Positions 35,092 through 45,056 are shown, counted from the stretch's first letter. The stretch is DNA of 64,000 bases from Pseudomonas sp. MYb118 (GCF_040947875.1 NZ_JBFRXN010000004.1:186001-250000), one strand, 5' to 3'. Notes: generated from the letters alone by a model not told the origin. Translations and numbers: made by a program.

Positions 35092-35958
35092 ATGAAAAAC
35101 ATCATCGGTATCTACACCAGCCCGCGAACCCATTGGGTCGGCGACGGCTTTCCGGTTCGCACGCTGTTTTCCTACGACAACCTGGCTCAGCACATCAGCC
35201 CGTTTCTGCTGCTGGACCACGCGGGCCCGGCGCAATTCTCGCCGACCACCGAACGTCGCGGCGTAGGCCAGCACCCCCATCGCGGATTCGAAACGGTGAC
35301 CATCGTCTATGACGGCGAAGTCGAGCACCGCGACTCCACGGGCAGCGTCGGCAAGATCGGTCCGGGCGATGTGCAATGGATGACGGCGGCATCGGGAATT
35401 CTCCACGAAGAGTTCCACTCCGAAGGCTTCGCCAAAACCGGGGGCAACCTGGAAATGGTCCAGCTGTGGGTCAACCTGCCGGCAAAAGAAAAGATGGCTG
35501 ACCCCGGCTATCAGACGATCCTGGACAGCGACATCCCGAGCATCCCGCTCAAGGATGAGGCCGGTCGCCTGCGTCTGATCGCCGGTGAATTCGAGGGTCA
35601 TAACGGCCCGGCGCGTACCTTCACGCCGATTGATGTCTGGGACGTGCGGCTCAATGGCGGCAAGTTGTTGACCCTCGACCTGCACGAAGGCCGCAACAGC
35701 GCGTTGGTGGTGCTGCGCGGCACGGTTCAGGTCAACGACCAGGAGGAGGTGCGCGAGGGGCAATTGGCTCTGTTCGAACGCGATGGCCGGCAAATCAGCC
35801 TGGAGGCCAACCATGATGCGATCGTGTTGCTGCTCAGCGGCGAGCCGATCGACGAGCCCATCGTCGGTCACGGCCCGTTCGTGATGAACAGCGAGCAGGA
35901 AATCCACCAGGCGTTCGTGGATTTCCAGTCGGGTCGCTTTGGCCGGATGAGTGATTGA
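35092..35958 (+). CDS. Pirin family protein
   Basis: A 288-residue bicupin of the pirin family. The metal-binding N-terminal cupin shows GVGQHPHRGFETVTIVYDGE (His-His) and the second set in GDVQWMTAASGILHEE. Pirin_C follows (about 175-280). Such proteins bind iron and some have quercetinase or redox-sensor activity; none is shown here. The ATG at 35092 follows a GGAGAGG Shine-Dalgarno. Confidence 0.9.
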   Translation: MKNIIGIYTSPRTHWVGDGFPVRTLFSYDNLAQHISPFLLLDHAGPAQFSPTTERRGVGQHPHRGFETVTIVYDGEVEHRDSTGSVGKIGPGDVQWMTAASGILHEEFHSEGFAKTGGNLEMVQLWVNLPAKEKMADPGYQTILDSDIPSIPLKDEAGRLRLIAGEFEGHNGPARTFTPIDVWDVRLNGGKLLTLDLHEGRNSALVVLRGTVQVNDQEEVREGQLALFERDGRQISLEANHDAIVLLLSGEPIDEPIVGHGPFVMNSEQEIHQAFVDFQSGRFGRMSD

Positions 35959-36061
35959 CGCGCGGCAGGAGATGGTCTTCGCCAACACGTTTTTTTGTGT
36001 TGCTCACTGACCGGTAATTGCTCCTACACTGTGGCCATCCGTACCCGGCTGGAGCCGCTCG

Positions 36062-37504
36062 ATGCTGTCATTGCTCACCAATCACCCGCTGATCTGTGCG
36101 CTGATCCTGATCCTCATCGACCTGGGGTTATGGCGCCTGATCAGCGCCAATGGCAGCAACTGGAAACTGCTGGTACGCCTGCTGATCTTTTCGCTGTTCA
36201 GCGTCCTGCTGTTCAACGAAGGCCTGAATCCGTTGCAACCCGCCCCTTGGGCCGATGACGTGCCGCTGCACCTGGCGGCGACCGGTTTGCAGATTGGCTG
36301 GTGGCTGTTCGGCGCGCGTACGCTGACGGTGCTGATCGGTGCGGGGATGATGCAGCGGGTCGGGCACACCGGGCGCCTGCTCCAGGACCTGCTCGGCGCG
36401 GTGATTTTCCTGATCGCGATCATTGCCGCCCTGGCCTACGTGCTCGACCTGCCGGTCAAGGGCGTGCTGGCCACCTCCGGCGCCCTGGCAATCGTCGTCG
36501 GCCTGGCCTTGCAAAGCACCCTCAGCGACGTGTTCTCGGGCATCGTCCTCAACACCACCAAACCCTATCAACTCGATGACTGGATCTCCATCGACGGCAC
36601 CGAGGGTCGGGTCATCGACATCGACTGGCGCGCCACGCGCCTGCAAACGTCCCAGGGCAGTATGGCGGTGATCCCCAACTCGCTGGCGGCCAAGGCCAAG
36701 ATCATCAACTTCAGCCGGCCGAGCGACATTTTTGGCGTGTCGATCAGCCTGCAACTGAGTCCCCATGCCCGCCCGCAGACGGTCATCGACGCATTGGAGC
36801 GGGCGGTGGAGGGCTGTCGTCACCTGTTGAGCAAGCCAGCGCCCAGCGTTGCGCTCAAGGCGTCCAGCGCCACGGGCGTGGAATATGAAATCAGCGGTTT
36901 TGTGGTCTCGATGGATCAGAAGCGCATGGTGCGAAACCTGCTGTTCGACCTGGCGTACCGGCATTTGCAGGCTTCGGGTGTCAGCCTGTTGTCCAGCGTC
37001 GAACCCAATACTCCCGGTGGCCTGTCGCGGCCACGGACATTGCTCGAGAGCTCGGCGATTTTCTCGACCCTGCGCCAGGAAGAGAAGGAAACCTTCAGCC
37101 AGCACATGACCCTGCAAACCTTCCGCGCCGGGGAAACGATCCTGCCGGCGGGGGAGGTCAGCGATCATTTGTTCATCATCGAGTCCGGCGTGGTGACGGT
37201 GACGCTGGTGCGCGCCGCAGCCCAGTTCGAGTCCGGGCGCATGGGGCCGGGCGAGGTGATCGGTGAGGGCGGCATTCTCTCGGATACTTCGCTGCCGGCC
37301 GAATTCAGCGCCAAGACCGCGTGCAGCCTGTACCGGATCGAAAAGGATTACCTCAAGCCGTGCCTGGACGCGCGGCATGACATTGGCGAGGCCATGAAGG
37401 CGCTGCTCGATTACCGCCTGCATCGGGCCCAGACCCTGACCGAGGAAGCGCCGAAGGTGGTGCAGAAGCGCGGGTTTTTGCAGTGGTTGCGGAACAGGGC
37501 CTGA
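36062..37504 (+). CDS. Cyclic-nucleotide-binding MscS-like channel
   Basis: A 480-residue inner-membrane protein. About four membrane segments (1-30, 38-60, 80-100, 118-140) lead to the pore helix ATSGALAIVVGLALQSTLSDVFSGIVL and the MscS beta domain (DDWISIDGTEGRVIDIDWRATRLQT). A cyclic-nucleotide-binding domain follows (about 345-455) with FRAGETILPAGEVSDHLFIIESG and GEVIGEGGILSD. Fusions of MscS and a cNMP domain form the bacterial bCNG group, opened by cyclic nucleotide rather than by tension. Short Shine-Dalgarno GGAG before the ATG. Confidence 0.88.
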   Translation: MLSLLTNHPLICALILILIDLGLWRLISANGSNWKLLVRLLIFSLFSVLLFNEGLNPLQPAPWADDVPLHLAATGLQIGWWLFGARTLTVLIGAGMMQRVGHTGRLLQDLLGAVIFLIAIIAALAYVLDLPVKGVLATSGALAIVVGLALQSTLSDVFSGIVLNTTKPYQLDDWISIDGTEGRVIDIDWRATRLQTSQGSMAVIPNSLAAKAKIINFSRPSDIFGVSISLQLSPHARPQTVIDALERAVEGCRHLLSKPAPSVALKASSATGVEYEISGFVVSMDQKRMVRNLLFDLAYRHLQASGVSLLSSVEPNTPGGLSRPRTLLESSAIFSTLRQEEKETFSQHMTLQTFRAGETILPAGEVSDHLFIIESGVVTVTLVRAAAQFESGRMGPGEVIGEGGILSDTSLPAEFSAKTACSLYRIEKDYLKPCLDARHDIGEAMKALLDYRLHRAQTLTEEAPKVVQKRGFLQWLRNRA

Positions 37505-37529
37505 GTGCGGGCTTCGTCTGTTCCACCGC

Positions 37530-37613
37530 TATCGCGAGCAAGCTCGCTCCTACAGGGGGCAGGGCAATGGCCAGCCACGAAACCTGTGGGAGCGAGCCTG
37601 CTCGCGATGGTTT
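37530..37613. repeat. REP pair between the channel gene and a TonB receptor gene
   Basis: Inverted REP (37531-37558) and forward REP (37583-37611) in the gap between convergent 3' ends. Confidence 0.85.
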
Positions 37614-37628
37614 CAACCGGATTTCAGC

Positions 37629-40046
37629 TCAGAAATCCACAGTCGCCGACACCTTCAGCGTCCGCGGCGTGCCTTGGGTCAGGTATCCCCCGAAGGCCGA
37701 TGCCCAATAGGCCTCGTTCGCCACGTTCTCCAGGTTGGCGCGCAAGGTGATTGCCTTGTCATCGAGCCTGAAGGCGTAGCGCGAGCCCAGGTCAAAGCGG
37801 TTCCATGCCGGGATGCTCTGGGTGTTGGCGGCGTTCAGGTATTGCCCGCCCGTGCGCAACATCCGGGCGCTGAGCGCCGCACCCTCGATACCGGGCACGT
37901 CCCAATCGGCGCCGACGTTGAACTGCAAGCGTGGCACGCCCACCGCGCGGTTACCGTCATTGACGCCATTGGCGCTGCCTTCGATTTCGCTCTTCATCAG
38001 GGTCGCGCCGCTGAGCAGGCGCAAACCCTCCCAGGGCTCGCCGTAGAGGTTGAGCTCCACGCCCTTGTTCACCTGTTCGCCGTCGACCCGGAAGATGGCG
38101 TCCTGGGTGTAACTCGCCGGCTGTTCGATGCGGTACAGCGCGAGGCTGGCACCGTAGGTGTCCATGTCCAGGCGCACGCCGGCTTCGATCTGCTTGCTGC
38201 GCAGCGGGGCGAAGGTCTCGTCACGGTTGATCACGGTGGTCGGCGTCGCCGGGGCCTTGGCCAGGCCCTCGATGCGGTTGGCGTAGAAGGAAACGTGCTC
38301 CCATGGCTTGATCACCAGGCCATAGACCGGGGTGGTAATGGACTCTTCGTAGCTGGACGTGCGCGCACCGCTGGCGGTGGCCCAGCCATCGACCCTGATC
38401 GCCTGGCGTCGCGCGCCCAGGGTCAGTAGCACGCGGTCATCGAACCAGCCCAGGGTGTCGGACACCGCCACGCTGCGCAGGGTGTTCTTGCCGACGATGC
38501 GCGGGTCCCCGATGTCACTGCCAAACGAAGTGGCGGCCGGACGCGGCCTGTCGGTGACGTGATAAAGGTTGGTGTCATAACGCGAGGCGGCGCCGATGGT
38601 TTCGAACGCTGAGCGTTGCTGGCCCCAGATGCCCGCCAGGCCGACGTTGACCTGATGGCTGACGGCGCCGGTGTCGAAGTGGCCGTTGAGGCCGGCCATC
38701 AGGCTTTTGTTGTCTTCGTCGTGCGGCGGGTAAAGCATGCCGCCCTTGGCTGCGCCATTGAGGTCAGTGACGGTCAGCGACGAATACACACCGTTTTCCC
38801 GAGTGTGTTTGGCTCCCCCGGAGACATAGGCGCTCCAGCTGTCGCTGAGGTCGTACTCGGCGCGGGCCATGCCGAAGGTGTCCTCCAGTTGCGAATAACT
38901 CCAACTCTGCGCATAACCGGCGTTGGCGTCCGGCACCTTGGGCACCTTGCTCAGGGACGAATCGACGTAGACCACCGAGCGGCCCTGATTGATCAGCTGT
39001 TTCTGGTAGCCCAGGTCCGCCGAGAGGCGCAGGCGATCGCCGCGATAATCCACGCCGAGGCTGATCAGCGACGAGCGGCGGTCTTCAGCATCGACCGCGG
39101 TGTCACCTTCGCGTTGCATCAGGTTGAGCCGCGCACCGAAACGCTTGTCTTCGCCGAAGCGTCGGCCCAGGTCCAGATGACCGCCGACCTGGCCATCCGC
39201 GCTGTAATCGAGGGTGACGCTGCGGGTCGGCAGGTCCTCGGCGCGCTTGGGTTGCAGGTTGACGCCGCCGCCGATTCCGCTGCCGGTGGGGGTGACGCCA
39301 TTGACGAAGGCGTTCGGTCCCTTGAACAGGTCGACCCGTTCCAGCGCTTCGGTGGCAACGATCTGTCGGGGCAGGATGCCGTACAGACCGTTGTAGGAGA
39401 TATCGTCGGACACCAGCGGCAAGCCGCGAATCATGAACACTTGCGAGAAGTTGCCGAAGCCCAGGGACTGGCGGACCGAGGCGTCGTTGAGCAACACCTC
39501 GCCAACGGTCCGGGCCTGTTGGTCGGCGATGATTCTGGCGGTGTAGCTGGTGACATTGAATGGCAGGTCTTGCAGAGGCTGATTGCCGAGCATGCCCACT
39601 TGCGCAAATGTGGCGACCTGACCGCCGTAGGTGTCGTCGTGCAGGGCGTTGACGCGGGTGTCGTCCAGCTCCAGTGCGACGCTGGCGGGCGCGCGCGGCG
39701 CTACGGTGTAACCGCTGCCACCGGTGCTGATCAGCTCGAAACCGCTGCCTTGCAGCAAGTGGGCGAAGCCCGATTGTGCGCTGTAGTTGCCTTGCAACCC
39801 TGGGCTCTGACGATCACCCAGTTGCGCCGGGTCGAACGACAGCGGCACGCCGACCACCACGGCAAATTGCGCCAGGGCATGGCTGAGCAGGCCCGGTGCG
39901 ATGTTGACGTCGCGGGCGGTGCTGGCACCGACGCCGTCAGCCGCCTGGCTGGTGGCGCCAAGCCCGACGGTGCAGGCCAGAGCCACGCTCAGGCCGAGCA
40001 CCTTGAACGGATAGCCGGCGCGGCGGTGCAGGTGCGGTGCAGTCAT
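37629..40046 (-). CDS. TonB-dependent siderophore receptor with signalling domain
   Basis: An 805-residue outer-membrane receptor. Signal peptide (1-36, ends SQAADG), STN signalling domain (about 45-115), plug (LPFNVTSYTARIIADQQARTVGEVLL, GSGIGGGVNLQPKR) and barrel ending with VSATVDF. The STN domain and adjoining FecR/FecI genes show it both transports a ligand and signals its presence. The ligand is probably a ferric siderophore, perhaps of hydroxamate type by general resemblance to FiuA/FoxA-like receptors, but I cannot set it. It starts 15 bp after the FecR stop. Confidence 0.88.
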   Translation of the reverse strand: MTAPHLHRRAGYPFKVLGLSVALACTVGLGATSQAADGVGASTARDVNIAPGLLSHALAQFAVVVGVPLSFDPAQLGDRQSPGLQGNYSAQSGFAHLLQGSGFELISTGGSGYTVAPRAPASVALELDDTRVNALHDDTYGGQVATFAQVGMLGNQPLQDLPFNVTSYTARIIADQQARTVGEVLLNDASVRQSLGFGNFSQVFMIRGLPLVSDDISYNGLYGILPRQIVATEALERVDLFKGPNAFVNGVTPTGSGIGGGVNLQPKRAEDLPTRSVTLDYSADGQVGGHLDLGRRFGEDKRFGARLNLMQREGDTAVDAEDRRSSLISLGVDYRGDRLRLSADLGYQKQLINQGRSVVYVDSSLSKVPKVPDANAGYAQSWSYSQLEDTFGMARAEYDLSDSWSAYVSGGAKHTRENGVYSSLTVTDLNGAAKGGMLYPPHDEDNKSLMAGLNGHFDTGAVSHQVNVGLAGIWGQQRSAFETIGAASRYDTNLYHVTDRPRPAATSFGSDIGDPRIVGKNTLRSVAVSDTLGWFDDRVLLTLGARRQAIRVDGWATASGARTSSYEESITTPVYGLVIKPWEHVSFYANRIEGLAKAPATPTTVINRDETFAPLRSKQIEAGVRLDMDTYGASLALYRIEQPASYTQDAIFRVDGEQVNKGVELNLYGEPWEGLRLLSGATLMKSEIEGSANGVNDGNRAVGVPRLQFNVGADWDVPGIEGAALSARMLRTGGQYLNAANTQSIPAWNRFDLGSRYAFRLDDKAITLRANLENVANEAYWASAFGGYLTQGTPRTLKVSATVDF

Positions 40047-40061
40047 TGCGGTTCAGGCCGC

Positions 40062-41018
40062 TCAGGCCCGGGGTTCGACCGATAGCCAGTAACGGGTCAG
40101 GCTGCTGATTTTCAGCGGCAACGTATCGCTGAGCAGACGCAGGCTGGCGTCGGTATCGCGCAGGGAGAACGCCCCCGACACCCGCAACCCGGCGATGTCG
40201 GCATGGCACCGCAGGATACCGGGACGGTAGCGGCTCAACTCACCGAGCAATTCGTCCAGGCGCATGTTGTTGGCCAGCAACATGCCTTTGTCCCAGGCCA
40301 GGGCACTGGTGTCGAAGCTCTCCACCGGGTCGAACCGGTCGGACTTGAAGGTCTGGCGTTCACCGGCGTTGATCAGGGTGCTCTGCGACAGCCGCAGCGG
40401 AGTGACTTCCACTTGTCCTTCGAGGACCGACACCTGGCTTTGCGACTCAAAGGTGCGCACGCAAAACCGGGTGCCCAGCGCACGGGCGAGGGCTTGCGGG
40501 GTTTCGACGATGAATGGCCGGCCCTGCGAATCCTTGGCGGTGCTGATCAGCACCTCGCCATCGAGTAGCTTGATACGCCGCTCCGCGGGGCTGAACGCAA
40601 TGTTCACGGCGGTTTGCGTGTTGAGCAGCAACTCGCTGCCGTCGGGCAGTCGCAGCTGTTTCTGTTCGCCCACCGCCGTGCGCTGATCGGGGTTCAAGCG
40701 TTCCCAGGGCATGTGTTGCGCGGCGATGCCCAAGGGACCTGCCATCAGCAGCAGACCCAGGCGCGTCAGTGTCTGGCGACGACTGAGGCCATCGCGACGT
40801 GCCGCCCGGTGCAGCGTCTGCAGGGCGAGGTTGGCCGGTACGCTGCGAAATTCTCCCAGCAGCGCTTCGGCGCGCAGCCAGGCCTGAGCGTGTTCGGCAC
40901 TGCGGTTGCGCCACTGGGCGATGGCCTGGTGATCGGACGGCGTCGCGGTCCCGGAATGCAACTGCACCAGCCAGTCGGCGGCTTCGCCGAGAATCTGCGG
41001 GTTGATCATCGGGTTCAT
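40062..41018 (-). CDS. FecR-type anti-sigma factor
   Basis: A 318-residue inner-membrane sigma regulator. The N-terminal DUF4880-like region (ILGEAADWLVQLHSG, ALLGEFRSVP) binds the sigma factor in the cytoplasm. One hydrophobic stretch (LGLLLMAGPLGIAA, near 87-100) crosses the membrane. The FecR domain (GEQKQLRLPDGSELLLNTQTAV, LDGEVLIS, VSVLEGQVEV) and a C-terminal STN-like segment are periplasmic. The start overlaps the sigma-factor stop (TGATG), so the genes are coupled. It passes the signal from the downstream receptor. Confidence 0.9.
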   Translation of the reverse strand: MNPMINPQILGEAADWLVQLHSGTATPSDHQAIAQWRNRSAEHAQAWLRAEALLGEFRSVPANLALQTLHRAARRDGLSRRQTLTRLGLLLMAGPLGIAAQHMPWERLNPDQRTAVGEQKQLRLPDGSELLLNTQTAVNIAFSPAERRIKLLDGEVLISTAKDSQGRPFIVETPQALARALGTRFCVRTFESQSQVSVLEGQVEVTPLRLSQSTLINAGERQTFKSDRFDPVESFDTSALAWDKGMLLANNMRLDELLGELSRYRPGILRCHADIAGLRVSGAFSLRDTDASLRLLSDTLPLKISSLTRYWLSVEPRA

Positions 41019-41521
41019 CAGGCGACACTCAGGCAGGCAATGAACGCGGCGCGCATATGGCGCTTGACGGTGATCAGCGACAGGTTCAGGCGCTCGGCGA
41101 TCTGCGCGTAGGTCAGGCCTTCGATCTGCGACAGCAGGAAGGTCTCGCGGGTAACGGCCGGCAGTTCGCGCAGCAGTGCTTCGATCCGCGTCAGGGTCTC
41201 GAGGATCAGCAGGCGGGTTTCCGGCGAAGGCACCTCGGCAGGGGGCAGTTGCGCGATGGTTTCCAGGTACGCGCGCTCGATGTCCTGGCGTCGCCAGCGG
41301 TCGACCACCAGGCCTTTGGCGATGTGGGTCAGCAGGGCCCGGGGCTCGCTGCCCAGTGGTTTGATGACTTGCCGGGTCAGCAGGCGCAGGAAGGTATCGT
41401 GTGCCAGGTCGGCCGCGTCGCAGCGATTGCCGAGTTTTCGATGCAGCCATCCCTGCAGCCAACCGTGATGTTCACTGTAGAGCGTGTGGATCTGCTGATT
41501 CGAAGGGTCGGCTGACAACAT
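41018..41521 (-). CDS. FecI-type ECF sigma factor
   Basis: A 167-residue iron-starvation ECF sigma factor. Region 2 is visible in RCDAADLAHDTFLRLLTRQ and PRALLTHIAKGLVVDRWRRQDIERAYL; region 4 in LPAVTRETFLLSQIEGLTYAQIAERL with LITVKRHMRAAF. It should direct transcription of the receptor gene when ligand binds. The ATG is preceded by an AT-rich stretch (CAATTCTTAATTG on the minus strand, near 41560-41572) that could be a weak Fur site. Confidence 0.9.
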   Translation of the reverse strand: MLSADPSNQQIHTLYSEHHGWLQGWLHRKLGNRCDAADLAHDTFLRLLTRQVIKPLGSEPRALLTHIAKGLVVDRWRRQDIERAYLETIAQLPPAEVPSPETRLLILETLTRIEALLRELPAVTRETFLLSQIEGLTYAQIAERLNLSLITVKRHMRAAFIACLSVA

Positions 41522-41734
41522 GGGTACAGGTACTCGATTCGGGCGTCCTGGCCTGACTGCAATTAAGAATTGATCGCATTCTAGTGGCGCGGGGTAACCG
41601 CTGGCAATTGGCCTGACGTACTTTATTTTCCCGGTGACGCCAATGGCCTCCTCGACTTCTGGAATATTGGTTATTTGCGCAGCAGCCCCGCGGGATTAAC
41701 TTAGCTCCACACCCACTTGTCCCCGGAGTCAGCC

Positions 41735-42175
41735 ATGCAACCTCGTATCGACTTCTACACCGCCTCCCCTGATGCACTCAAAGCCATGATGGCTCTGGAA
41801 GGCGCCGTTTCGAAACTGCCGCTGGAAAAGAGCCTGATCGAACTGGTCAAGCTGCGTGCGTCGCAGATCAACGGCTGCGCGTTCTGCATCGACATGCACA
41901 CCGCCGATGCCCTCAAGGCTGGCGAAACCACGCGCCGCCTGTTCGCCGTGACCGCCTGGCGCGAGGCGCCGTTCTTCAGCGATCGCGAACGCGCCGCCCT
42001 GGCGTGGACCGAGTCCCTGACCGAACTGAGCAAGACCCACGCCCCGGACGATGTGTATGAATACGTCGCCGCACAGTTCAGCCCCAAGGAAATGGTCGAC
42101 CTGACCGTGGCGATCTCCACCATCAACAGCTGGAATCGCCTGGCGGTGGGCTTCCGTAAAACGCCTCAGGAATGA
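41735..42175 (+). CDS. AhpD/carboxymuconolactone-decarboxylase-like protein
   Basis: A 146-residue all-helical protein with the AhpD-type active site CAFCIDMH (Cys48 and Cys51 with nearby His). This supports a peroxidase-type redox role rather than lactone decarboxylation. NGCAFC and LTVAISTINSWNRLAVGFR match the family. The ATG at 41735 follows GGAG. It faces the efflux operon, with 28 bp between the stops. Single gene with no clear regulator beside it. Confidence 0.88.
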   Translation: MQPRIDFYTASPDALKAMMALEGAVSKLPLEKSLIELVKLRASQINGCAFCIDMHTADALKAGETTRRLFAVTAWREAPFFSDRERAALAWTESLTELSKTHAPDDVYEYVAAQFSPKEMVDLTVAISTINSWNRLAVGFRKTPQE

Positions 42176-42203
42176 GGGGGCAAGCTACGAGCTTGCTTTG
42201 CCA

Positions 42204-43796
42204 TCAATGAGCATCGGCGCTCGGTGCTGCCGGTGGTTGTACCTTGCGCATCAAGGGCACCATGGCGGTGGCGATGACAAAGCAGGCGCCGATCAGCAGG
42301 AAGGTGTCGCCGTAGGTTTGCGTCTGCGCTTCGCGGTAGGTCAGTTGCCATAATTGATGCAGGCTGGCGCTCACACCGTTATCACCATTGAGGCCCAGGT
42401 TGGCGAAGTTGCTGCCGACCTGGGACAGCCACTGGTTCACCGCTTCGTGACGGCTGTTTAGGTTCTCCGCCAGCCGGGCGAAATGCAGGTTGGTGCGGTC
42501 GTTGAGAACCGTGGCACAGGCGGCGATGCCGATGGCGCCACCGAGGTTGCGCATCAGGTTGAACAGCCCCGAGGCATGTTTGAGCCGCGCGGGCGCCAAT
42601 CCGCCCAGGGTCAGGGTGACGGCGGGCGGTACCGCCAGTTGCTGGGCAATCCCGCGCAAGGCTTGTGGCAGCATCAGTTCAGCGGAGCCCCAGTCATGGG
42701 TAATCGGGCTGAATTCCCACATCGACAGGGCGAACAGGCCAAGGCCGGTCATCATGATCCAGCGCAGGTCGATGCGATTGGCCAGAAAGGCATACAGCGG
42801 AATCGCCATGATCTGGAACACGCCGGTGGAGAAAACCGCCAGTCCAATGTCCAGCGCCCCATAACCACGCACCCGACCGAGAAACAGTGGCGTCAGGTAG
42901 ATCGTGGCAAACAGACCAATTCCGGTGACGAACGAAAAGAAGCAGCCCAGGGCGAAGTTGCGGTCTTTGAGGGCACGCAAGTCGACGATCGGATTGGCCA
43001 CGTAGAGAGTCCGACCGATAAACGCCAGGCCCGCCAGGCCGCTGATCCACGCCGTGGTCAGAATCGTACGGTCGCTGAACCAGTTCCAGCGCGGGCCTTC
43101 TTCCAGGGTGTATTCCAGGCACCCGAGGAACAGCGCGAGAAACAGCATGCTCAAATAATCAGCGCCCTTGAGCAGCGACAGTTCCGGCTGGTCGATTTTC
43201 ACCAGCATCGGCACGGCCACCGCAACGAAGATGCCGGGCACCAGGTTGATGTAGAACAGCCAGTGCCAGGAGGAGACGTCGGTGATCCAGCCGCCGATCA
43301 CCGGGCCCAGGGTCGGTGCCAATGACGCCACGGCGCCGATGGTCGCGGCAGCGATCACCCGCTGCTTGCCGGTGAAGAAAAAGAACGCGGTGGTGAACAC
43401 CAGCGGGATCATCGAGCCGCCCAGAAACCCTTGCAGCGCCCGAAACGCGATCATGCTCTGGATGTTCCAGGCCACGCCGCAGAGCAGGCTGGCCAGGGTG
43501 AAACCCACGGCGGAAGCACAGAACAGCCAGCGTGTGGAAAACACCCGGGACAGCCAGCCGGACAGGGGAATCACGATGATTTCGGCGATCAGGTAGCTGG
43601 TCTGCACCCAGGCGGTTTCATCGGTGCCGGCCGAGAGCCCGCCACCGATATCACGCAACGACGCCGAGACGATCTGGATGTCCAGCAGCGCAATGAACAT
43701 GCCGATGCACATGCTGGCGAAGGCGAACACCTTGGTCGCGGTCGCCATGTCGGCGGCATTGAAAGGCTGCGCCGGGGCGGCGAGGGCGCGGCTCAT
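42204..43796 (-). CDS. emrB: DHA2-family multidrug exporter (EmrB-like)
   Basis: A 530-residue major-facilitator exporter with 14 predicted membrane segments. Motif A region GWLSRVFSTRWLF, motif C GAVASLAPTLGPVIGGWITD, and a first segment with ALLDIQIVSASLRDIGG are typical of EmrB. It works with the membrane-fusion protein encoded just upstream, whose stop overlaps its ATG (ATGA). The substrate is unknown. Confidence 0.88.
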   Translation of the reverse strand: MSRALAAPAQPFNAADMATATKVFAFASMCIGMFIALLDIQIVSASLRDIGGGLSAGTDETAWVQTSYLIAEIIVIPLSGWLSRVFSTRWLFCASAVGFTLASLLCGVAWNIQSMIAFRALQGFLGGSMIPLVFTTAFFFFTGKQRVIAAATIGAVASLAPTLGPVIGGWITDVSSWHWLFYINLVPGIFVAVAVPMLVKIDQPELSLLKGADYLSMLFLALFLGCLEYTLEEGPRWNWFSDRTILTTAWISGLAGLAFIGRTLYVANPIVDLRALKDRNFALGCFFSFVTGIGLFATIYLTPLFLGRVRGYGALDIGLAVFSTGVFQIMAIPLYAFLANRIDLRWIMMTGLGLFALSMWEFSPITHDWGSAELMLPQALRGIAQQLAVPPAVTLTLGGLAPARLKHASGLFNLMRNLGGAIGIAACATVLNDRTNLHFARLAENLNSRHEAVNQWLSQVGSNFANLGLNGDNGVSASLHQLWQLTYREAQTQTYGDTFLLIGACFVIATAMVPLMRKVQPPAAPSADAH

Positions 43797-44914
43797 GGCG
43801 CGCTGGCCACGGCGGCGCTTTCAGGTTCCTTGCGGGTGTCGACCTCGGCGGTCACTGACAGGCCCGGGCGCAGGTGGCCGAGCACGCTATCGGCCGGGTC
43901 GAGGCGGATCCGCACGGGCACCCGCTGGACAATCTTGGTGAAGTTGCCGGTGGCGTTTTCCGGCGGCAGTACGCTGAACTGTGAGCCACTGGCCGGCGCC
44001 AGGCTGTCGAGACGACCGTGGAATGCCTGGCCGCCAAGCACGTCGGCGCGGATCACCACCCGTTGGCCGGGAACCATGTGCGCCAGTTGATCTTCCTTGA
44101 AGTTGGCGTCGACCCACAACCCGCTCGCCGGCACCACCGACAATTGTTGCGAACCGGCCTGCGCATAGGCGCCGACCCGTGCCCGACGATTGCCGATCAC
44201 CCCGTCGATCGGTGCGCGCAGTTCGGTATAGCCGACGTTGAGTTGCGCCAGGTCGCGTTCGGCCCGGGCCTGGATCAGCGCCGCCCGGGCCTGCTGTTTC
44301 TGCGTTTCGATCACGTTCAACTGGCGCTGGGCGGCGAGCAGTTCGGCCTGGGCCTTCGAGCTCAGGGCCTGGGCGGTCTTGAAGGTGGCGTCGGCCCGCT
44401 GGGCGCTTTCCACGGAAACGGCATTGCTGCCGACCAGTTTTTTGTAGCGCAGGTTGTCGTCCCGTGAGCGCGCGGTTTCGGCACTCGCCGCCTCGATGCC
44501 GGCGCGGGCCTGGCCGATCACCGCCTCTTGCAGTTGCTGCGTGGCGTCGAGATTGGCGAGCAGGGCTTCTTCAGCGGCGACCGCGCCTTCGGCCTTGGCC
44601 AGGTTGGCGCGGTAGTCGCGCGAATCGAGGCGGATCAGTACGTCGCCGGCTTTGACTCTCTGGTTGTCGGTGACCAGCACTTCTTCAATGTACCCCGCGA
44701 CTTTCGGCCCGATCACCGTCACGTCACCGCCGATGTAGGCGTCGTCGGTTTCTTCGATGAAACGGCCCGCGGTCCACCAGTGCGCGGCATGGACACCGGC
44801 GAACACCAGGGCGGCGATGGCCAGCGTCAGCACGACCAGGCGCTTGAGCAGGGGCGGGCGGGGCGCGCTCACCGGGGCAGCGAGATCGGATTCGAGGCTG
44901 GGCATGCTGGTCAT
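43793..44914 (-). CDS. emrA: EmrA-like membrane fusion protein
   Basis: A 373-residue periplasmic adaptor with one N-terminal membrane segment (RLVVLTLAIAALVFAGVHAA). A biotinyl-lipoyl-like half (TVIGPKVAGYIEEVLVTDNQRVKAGDVL) is followed by a coiled-coil hairpin (about 110-215) and the second half (LRAPIDGVIGNRRARVGAYAQ). It couples the DHA2 exporter to an outer-membrane channel not in the window. A long AT-rich region with palindromes precedes it. Confidence 0.88.
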   Translation of the reverse strand: MTSMPSLESDLAAPVSAPRPPLLKRLVVLTLAIAALVFAGVHAAHWWTAGRFIEETDDAYIGGDVTVIGPKVAGYIEEVLVTDNQRVKAGDVLIRLDSRDYRANLAKAEGAVAAEEALLANLDATQQLQEAVIGQARAGIEAASAETARSRDDNLRYKKLVGSNAVSVESAQRADATFKTAQALSSKAQAELLAAQRQLNVIETQKQQARAALIQARAERDLAQLNVGYTELRAPIDGVIGNRRARVGAYAQAGSQQLSVVPASGLWVDANFKEDQLAHMVPGQRVVIRADVLGGQAFHGRLDSLAPASGSQFSVLPPENATGNFTKIVQRVPVRIRLDPADSVLGHLRPGLSVTAEVDTRKEPESAAVASAP

Positions 44915-44942
44915 GGAGGAATACCTGGGGAAAGTTGATATT

Positions 44943-44972
44943 TATTACGCATATAATATGACGTAGGTAATA
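44943..44972. promoter_or_regulatory. Candidate operator upstream of emrAB
   Basis: TATTACG and CGTAgGTAATA flank an AT-rich centre (CATATAATATGA). The imperfect 30-bp palindrome lies about 30 bp before the emrA start and has the look of a MarR- or TetR-type site. No such regulator is adjacent. Confidence 0.45.
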
Positions 44973-45056
44973 TTTCCTGACAATTGATTTCGCCTACCGG
45001 TGGTCAGGTGCTCGAACGCCCTCCGACTTACGGTCGGGTATACGCCGTTGAGAATT

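Noticed and set aside
37629..40046. Naming the second TonB receptor FiuA or FoxA
   Set aside because: Resemblance is general and no ligand-specific residues can be checked by eye, so no symbol was given.
41550..41580. Fur box before the FecI-type sigma gene
   Set aside because: The CAATTCTTAATTG-like sequence has AT-rich symmetry but too few matches to the Fur consensus to list as a site; mentioned only as a possibility.
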